Source: Tranquillimonas sp964472855
GTDB taxonomy: Bacteria; Pseudomonadota; Alphaproteobacteria; Rhodobacterales; Rhodobacteraceae
Direction: 5' to 3'
Length of the DNA: 9,444 nt
NCBI GenBank assembly: GCA_964472855.1
Contig: CAYYMJ010000083.1
Span: forward strand, 1-9,444
Part shown: positions 5,817 through 9,444 of the stretch, in pieces
Numbering within the stretch: position 1 is the stretch's first letter
How the letters are laid out: every line of letters starts with the position of its first letter
The notes under the pieces: generated by a model
The model's input: only the letters and a program-made list of their open reading frames with translations
The model's database searches: none
Told to the model about the DNA's origin: nothing
Position numbers and translations under genes: made by a program

Positions 5817-6152
5817 TCAGGCGGCTTTGGCCTGGGCGTCGGTCTGCGCGGCAGCGGCGTTGCGACGCTCGCTCTCTTCACGCGAAAGTGCCACCGACGT
5901 GCGAACGCCCTTCGACACGAAATCCATCAGGCCATCGACAACCCGTTCGTTGGGGTCGATGCCGGCACAGCTTAGCACCTCGCGCCCGTCGCGCGACCGG
6001 GACCAGCGGGCAATCTGTTCGGGGCCGTTGCCGTATTTCTTGTCGTCGGCAATGGCGTCGTCGAGCGCTGCCAGTACGACGGCAGCGAAAAGTTTGCGGG
6101 CACGGTTTCCCTGCTCGTGATTGAAAGCCGTACCATCAACGAAATCAGACAT
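5817..6152 (-). CDS. DUF6280-type small conserved protein
   Basis: Encodes 111 residues of unknown function, of a type I know as conserved in Rhodobacterales (DUF6280). It starts MSDFVDGTAFNHEQGNRARK, continues with the helical segment LFAAVVLAALDDAIADDKKY and the segment GNGPEQIARWSRSRDGREVL, and ends in a low-complexity tail rich in Ala, Gln and charged residues. There is no signal peptide or membrane helix, so it is probably cytoplasmic. The single Cys is in LSCAGIDPNERV. Start 6152 is preferred over the in-frame ATG 6164: GGGA sits six bases before 6152, and MSDFVDG looks like the family start. It is divergent from efp across 211 bases and ends in a strong intrinsic terminator, so it is probably a single-gene transcript. 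Confidence 0.85.
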   Translation of the reverse strand: MSDFVDGTAFNHEQGNRARKLFAAVVLAALDDAIADDKKYGNGPEQIARWSRSRDGREVLSCAGIDPNERVVDGLMDFVSKGVRTSVALSREESERRNAAAAQTDAQAKAA

Positions 6153-6240
6153 TCGTCGTCCCATTCTTGCTCTTGCATTTTCGGCGTGCCGCTTCTTATG
6201 GCCGAACGCTGCCGATTCTGGTAGTCTTAAAATGAATATC

Positions 6241-6263
6241 AGCCATGCAATTTCTGCATGGCT
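6241..6263. promoter_or_regulatory. Perfect 9-bp hairpin/operator-like dyad upstream of efp
   Basis: AGCCATGCA (6241-6249) and TGCATGGCT (6255-6263) are exact reverse complements around ATTTC. No T-run follows on either strand, so it is not a standard terminator. It lies 30 bases upstream of the predicted efp -35 and 88 bases upstream of the minus-strand gene start, in the right place for a regulator binding site acting on either gene. Confidence 0.5.
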
Positions 6264-6292
6264 TCAGCCGCGCAATACCAGATCCGGTAACC

Positions 6293-6321
6293 TTGTCAGG
6301 GGCAGACCACCCAGATATAGG
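6293..6321 (+). promoter_or_regulatory. Sigma-70-like promoter of efp
   Basis: TTGTCA (6293-6298, five of six to TTGACA) and TATAGG (6316-6321, four of six to TATAAT) are separated by exactly 17 bases. The transcript would start near 6328 and give a leader of about 36 bases containing AAGG nine bases before the efp ATG. Confidence 0.65.
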
Positions 6322-6363
6322 ATGCGCCCGACTTTCATCAAGCTTTCGCCAAGGTTTCGCCAC

Positions 6364-6927
6364 ATGCCCAAGATCAACGGAAACGAAATCCGACCCGGGA
6401 ACATATTGGAGCATAACGGTGGACTGTGGGTCGCCGTGAAGTGCGATCATGTCAAACCCGGCAAGGGCGGCGCCTTTGCCCAGGTCGAGATGAAGAACCT
6501 GCGCAACGGGTCGAAACTGAACGAACGCTTCCGGTCGGCCGACAAGGTCGAACGTGTGCGGCTGGAGCAGAAGGATCAGCAGTTCCTGTACGAAACCGAC
6601 GGGATGCTGGTGTTCATGGACAACGAGACCTTCGAACAGATCGAACTGCCGGCCGACATTCTGGGCGACCGGCGCCCGTTCCTGCAGGACGGAATGACCA
6701 TCAAGATCGAGTTCTACGACGCCGAAGCGCTGAGCGCCGCGTTGCCGCAGAAGGTCACCTGCAAGATTGTCGAGACCGAGCCGGTGGTCAAAGGCCAGAC
6801 GGCTGCCAACAGCTTCAAACCGGCGATCCTGGACAATGGCGTCAAGGTGATGGTGCCGCCCTTTGTGGGGGTCGAGGAAGATATCGTCATCAACACCGAA
6901 ACCATGGAATATTCCGAACGCGCCTGA
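6364..6927 (+). CDS. efp: Translation elongation factor P
   Basis: Encodes 187 residues, the standard EF-P length. EF-P enters the ribosomal E site and restores peptide bond formation at proline runs. The N-terminal KOW-like domain carries VKPGKGGAF with Lys34 at the position that is beta-lysylated by EpmA/EpmB in many bacteria; no modification gene lies in this window. The two OB domains follow, with the family signatures FRSADKVERV, QFLYETDGMLVFMDNETFEQ (split across domain II) and the C-terminal domain III motif VVKGQTAANSFKPAILDNG. It ends DIVINTETMEYSERA. ATG 6364 is fixed by the invariant MPKINGNEIRPGN start; the frame is open further upstream but is not protein-like. Its own promoter lies just upstream. 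The GNAT gene follows after 28 bases and probably shares the transcript. Confidence 0.97.
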   Translation: MPKINGNEIRPGNILEHNGGLWVAVKCDHVKPGKGGAFAQVEMKNLRNGSKLNERFRSADKVERVRLEQKDQQFLYETDGMLVFMDNETFEQIELPADILGDRRPFLQDGMTIKIEFYDAEALSAALPQKVTCKIVETEPVVKGQTAANSFKPAILDNGVKVMVPPFVGVEEDIVINTETMEYSERA

Positions 6928-6955
6928 CCGGAGCCGCGAGGGGCGCAGGTCCGCG

Positions 6956-7432
6956 ATGATCGAACTTTTGCCCACCAACCGGCTGGCCGAGATCCTGCCG
7001 CTGGTCGCCGAGGTTCAGGCCCTGCACGCGCAGGCCATGCCCGCGCATTTCCGGGCCGGGCCGGGTGACGATGCGCTGGTCGCCATGCTGCACGACCGTG
7101 TGGCCGCGGGCGCCGAAGTTCTGGTGTGGCGCGGCGCAAGCGGGGTCGAGGGCTATGTGCTCTGCTGTGTTGACGAGCGGGCGGCATCCGCAATCCGGCC
7201 CGGCGAACGCTTTGGTAAGGTCGATCAGTTGTGCGTCGCCCCCGGGGCCCGGCGCCGGGGCATCGGCAGTGCGCTGGTCGAGGCCGCCAAGGCCCGGCTT
7301 TTGGCGCAAGGTGCGGCGCGCTGGTATGTGACGTGGTGGGCCTTCAACGAGGCGTCGGCGCGCACGATGGCCCGTTGCGGCGCGGCACCACTGCATCAAA
7401 CCGCAGGCGGCACACTTCACGCATCAAAGTGA
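6956..7432 (+). CDS. GNAT-family N-acetyltransferase
   Basis: Encodes 158 residues with a single GNAT domain. GNAT enzymes move an acetyl group from acetyl-CoA to an amine. The acetyl-CoA-binding motif A is VDQLCVAPGARRRGIGSALV (89-108), with the pyrophosphate-binding RRRGIGSA. Motif B is WYVTWWAFNEASARTMARCG (123-142), and the terminal segment GAAPLHQTAGG matches the usual last strands. The substrate cannot be read from the sequence; candidates include ribosomal proteins, small amines or antibiotics. ATG 6956 has CAGG six bases upstream and lies 28 bases after the efp stop, so co-transcription with efp is likely. Its last 16 bases overlap the end of the convergent ygfZ gene. Confidence 0.88.
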   Translation: MIELLPTNRLAEILPLVAEVQALHAQAMPAHFRAGPGDDALVAMLHDRVAAGAEVLVWRGASGVEGYVLCCVDERAASAIRPGERFGKVDQLCVAPGARRRGIGSALVEAAKARLLAQGAARWYVTWWAFNEASARTMARCGAAPLHQTAGGTLHASK

Positions 7433-8163
7433 ACCCGCGCCGCGCCGGCTTGCATGTCCGGCCCGGCCCGGTCGAGGCGCAGATAGGCTATCGCCTGCCC
7501 GCCGGCCTGTGTGTAAAGCGTGCCGACGGCCTTGCCCTGGTTGACAATCGCGGTCCCCACCGGGGCCGCTCTGTCAACCTCGACCGTGGTCAGGCCCTTG
7601 CGAAGCTGGGTCTTGTGCTTCATCCGCGCCGTCACCTCTTGGCCAACGTAACAGCCCTTGCGGAAATCGACGCCATGCAGACGCTCGAACCCGCACTCAA
7701 GGATATAGCTGTCGTTGGCGATCAGTTCGATCCCGCTTTCCGGGATGCAATGGGCAACGCGAACCGCGTCCCAGTCGGTGCCGTCGCTGCCGCCGCTGGC
7801 GCCATACAGCCGCCAGCCCAGCGCAGGGTGGCGCGGGTCGGCCAGCGCGCCGTCGGGGGCCGGGCCGGTGCCACGGCGCACCTGCACAGGCGCCGCGTCG
7901 ATCGACACATCGCGGCGCAGCCGGTACATGGTCAGCCGCTGCACAAGACCAGCCGCCAGCGGTGTCGCCACATCCAGCAGCATGCGCGCACCATCGTCAT
8001 GCAGCAGGAAATCGGCCAGGTATTTGCCCTGCGGCGTCAACAGCGCGGCATAGACCAGCCCGTCCGCGGCGCCCGTCACATCGTTGCTGACCAGATCTTG
8101 CAAGAACCCAGTGCGGTCGGCCCCGCCGATGGCAAGGATGCTTCTGCTGGTGGCTTGGGTCAT
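7417..8163 (-). CDS. ygfZ: YgfZ/GcvT-like folate-binding protein
   Basis: Encodes 248 residues. The signature is KGCYVGQEVTARMKH (169-183), containing the invariant Cys171 and matching the KGCYxGQE motif of YgfZ/IBA57. These proteins bind tetrahydrofolate with a GcvT-like fold and support maturation or repair of certain Fe-S enzymes such as MiaB. The N-terminal half has LAIGGADRTGFLQDLVSNDV and LLTPQGKYLADF, also family-typical. ATG 8163 has GGAG six bases upstream and gives the usual short N-terminus; the frame upstream runs antisense through the glycosyltransferase and is rejected. A good promoter lies just upstream. The end overlaps the GNAT gene by 16 bases. E. coli YgfZ is longer (about 326 residues); shorter forms are normal in alphaproteobacteria. 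Confidence 0.94.
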   Translation of the reverse strand: MTQATSRSILAIGGADRTGFLQDLVSNDVTGAADGLVYAALLTPQGKYLADFLLHDDGARMLLDVATPLAAGLVQRLTMYRLRRDVSIDAAPVQVRRGTGPAPDGALADPRHPALGWRLYGASGGSDGTDWDAVRVAHCIPESGIELIANDSYILECGFERLHGVDFRKGCYVGQEVTARMKHKTQLRKGLTTVEVDRAAPVGTAIVNQGKAVGTLYTQAGGQAIAYLRLDRAGPDMQAGAARVHFDA

Positions 8164-8187
8164 GGCTGGCTCCGATGCTGCGTGACC

Positions 8188-8216
8188 GATATAGGTGGGG
8201 CAAACCTGACTGTCAC
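8188..8216 (-). promoter_or_regulatory. Sigma-70-like promoter of ygfZ
   Basis: On the minus strand GTGACA (8216-8211) and TATATC (8193-8188) are separated by exactly 17 bases. Transcription would start near 8181, leaving a leader of about 18 bases with GGAG before the ATG at 8163. The -35 lies only five bases from the divergent glycosyltransferase ATG, so the two genes share a 57-base control region. Confidence 0.55.
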
Positions 8217-8220
8217 GCCG

Positions 8221-8922
8221 ATGCCCGCCCCGATCTCTGTTGTCATTCCCACGCTGAACGCCGCCGCCGGGTTGCCGGGGACCGCGGCCGCGCTGATGCC
8301 GGGGCTGGCCCAGGGGCTGGTGCGCGAACTGATCGTCAGCGACGGCGGGTCCACAGATGCAACCCGGGCGCTGGCAGAACGGTTGGGCGCGGTGTGGGTC
8401 GCCGGGGCGCCGGGGCGTGGCGGGCAACTGGCGCGCGGGGCCGCGGCGGCGGCCGGCGACTGGCTGCTTTTGCTGCATGCCGACACACAGCTTTCGCCGG
8501 ACTGGCCGGCGGCGGTGGCGGCGCATCTGGCCGGGTCGCCGGACAGGGCGGGCTATTTCCGCCTGCGCTTGCGCGCCCGTGGCGCCGCGCCGTGGCTGGT
8601 GGCGGGCTGGGCCAACCTGCGGTCGCGATTGTTCGGCCTGCCCTATGGCGACCAGGGGCTGCTGATCAACCGCCGCCTGCTGGACGAAATCGGCGGCGTG
8701 CCCGACCTGCCGCTGATGGAAGACGTGGCGCTGGCCGGGCGCCTGCGTGGCCGTCTGACGCCGCTGCCCGCCGATGCGGCCACCGCGGCGGACCGTTTTG
8801 TCCGCGACGGATGGGTGCGGCGGGGCACCCGCAACCTGTGGACGCTGGCCCGATATCTCGCTGGCGCCGACCCGGCGGCACTGGCAACAAGCTATGACCG
8901 CACAAGGAGGGACCAGAGGTGA
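8221..8922 (+). CDS. TIGR04283-like family 2 glycosyltransferase
   Basis: Encodes 233 residues with a GT-A fold. Seen in order: ISVVIPTLNAAAGLP (5-19), the nucleotide-binding ELIVSDGGSTDATR (36-49), GRGGQLARGA (65-74), the metal-binding LLLLHADTQ (82-90, Asp88), PYGDQGLLINRRLLDEIGG (141-159) and LPLMEDVALAGRLR (163-176). The HADT, PYGDQ and PLMED set is typical of TIGR04283, named for arsenosugar biosynthesis because members occur beside the arsenosugar radical-SAM gene. No arsM- or arsS-like gene is in view, so the arsenosugar role is not supported here and the substrate stays open. ATG 8221 is the family start, but no good Shine-Dalgarno sequence precedes it. Its stop overlaps the GTG start of the next gene (GTGA), indicating an operon. 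Confidence 0.9.
   Translation: MPAPISVVIPTLNAAAGLPGTAAALMPGLAQGLVRELIVSDGGSTDATRALAERLGAVWVAGAPGRGGQLARGAAAAAGDWLLLLHADTQLSPDWPAAVAAHLAGSPDRAGYFRLRLRARGAAPWLVAGWANLRSRLFGLPYGDQGLLINRRLLDEIGGVPDLPLMEDVALAGRLRGRLTPLPADAATAADRFVRDGWVRRGTRNLWTLARYLAGADPAALATSYDRTRRDQR
8905..8911 (+). promoter_or_regulatory. Strong ribosome binding site for PPOX-type gene
   Basis: AGGAGGG within the last codons of the glycosyltransferase gene is an almost perfect anti-16S match, ending seven bases before GTG 8919. It decides the GTG start and lets the downstream gene initiate well even though it overlaps the upstream stop. Confidence 0.75.
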
Positions 8923-9444
8923 AACCGATCGACAGTATCGCGGCGCTCGACGCCATTTACGACAGCGTGCCCGAAGCCGCCGTCGCCAAGGTCACGGCGC
9001 GGCTGACGCCGCATTACCGCGCCTGGGTCGAAACGGCGCGGTTCGTCATCCTGTCAACCGTCGGCCCCGGCGGCACCGACGCCAGCCCCCGCGGCGACCG
9101 CGGGCCGGTGGTGCAGGTGGTCGACGACAAGACGCTGCTGCTGCCGGACTGGCGCGGCAACAACCGGCTGGATTCCCTGCGCAACATCGTGACCGACGGA
9201 CGGCTGAGCCTGATGTTCATGGTGCCAGGCAGCGGCATCGTCGTGCGCATCAACGGCCGGGGCCAGATCACCGAAGACGCAGACTTGCGTGGCCGGTTCG
9301 ACCGCGACGGCACCCAGCCGCGAACGGTCATCGTGGTCTCGGTTTGCGAGGTCTATTTCCAATGCCCAAAGGCCATCATGCGGGCAGAGTTGTGGTCCGA
9401 CGTGGCGCCACCCGTGCCCACCGCCGGGGATTTCATTGCCGAGA
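8919..9444 (+). CDS. PPOX-type FMN-binding flavoprotein, 3' end cut by window edge
   Basis: The frame opens at GTG 8919 and stays open to the window end, showing 175 residues. It resembles the pyridoxamine-5'-phosphate-oxidase-like (split-barrel FMN) family of the MSMEG_1061/DR2398 type. Key stretches are RFVILSTVGPGGTDASPRGD (about 42-61), LLLPDWRGNNRLDSLRNI (about 74-91) and LSLMFMVPGSGIVVRINGRG (about 97-116). The stretch VCEVYFQCPKAIMRAELW follows, then VPTAGDFIAE at the edge, so probably only a short tail is missing. Members bind FMN or F420 and reduce small molecules; true PdxH activity is unlikely and the substrate is unknown. The GTGA overlap with the glycosyltransferase and a strong AGGAGG site show co-transcription. 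Confidence 0.88.
   Translation, partial: MKPIDSIAALDAIYDSVPEAAVAKVTARLTPHYRAWVETARFVILSTVGPGGTDASPRGDRGPVVQVVDDKTLLLPDWRGNNRLDSLRNIVTDGRLSLMFMVPGSGIVVRINGRGQITEDADLRGRFDRDGTQPRTVIVVSVCEVYFQCPKAIMRAELWSDVAPPVPTAGDFIAE

Noticed and set aside
1..9444. Search for CRISPR arrays, IS ends, phage genes, tRNA/rRNA or a defence or toxin-antitoxin system
   Set aside because: No regularly spaced direct repeats, transposase motifs, integrase, RNA gene folds or toxin-like pairs seen; gene content is core-like.

Overview
This 9.4 kb window is GC-rich and densely packed, and reads as ordinary chromosomal DNA of an alphaproteobacterium, most likely Rhodobacteraceae/Roseobacteraceae. That placement rests on protein sequences typical of the order: the divergent metR-metF pair, a DUF6280-type protein next to efp, a DUF2235 protein, and an intergenic structured element of a type I associate with Rhodobacterales. 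I see no phage, transposon, CRISPR, tRNA or rRNA sequence and no defence island. I found no previously undescribed multi-gene system; the points worth a second look are local.

Layout. The left edge holds the 5' part of a secreted or lipoprotein TPR-type protein (minus strand), divergent from a rhomboid protease and a GFA-type zinc protein (plus strand, ATGA stop/start overlap). A 246-base gap follows, filled by a run of small perfect hairpins. Next come, on the minus strand, an inositol-monophosphatase-like protein with an altered metal motif and, upstream of it, metR. metR is divergent from metF, and a 24-base inverted repeat lies between them. metF converges on and overlaps a DUF2235 alpha/beta-hydrolase-like gene. 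A DUF6280-type gene with a clear intrinsic terminator follows on the minus strand.

The right half starts with efp, which has a good sigma-70-like promoter and an upstream hairpin, followed closely by a GNAT acetyltransferase. The GNAT gene overlaps the convergent ygfZ. ygfZ is divergent from a TIGR04283-like glycosyltransferase, which overlaps (GTGA) a PPOX-type flavoprotein gene running off the right edge.

How genes connect. metR/metF form a one-carbon/methionine unit: the regulator reads from the shared intergenic region and metF makes 5-methyl-THF. YgfZ is also folate-linked (Fe-S protein maintenance) but sits in a separate unit. EF-P relieves ribosome stalling at proline runs. The remaining genes are housekeeping or poorly characterised, and their adjacency alone does not define a shared pathway. 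All positions were read by eye. Family names come from recognised motifs, not database searches.
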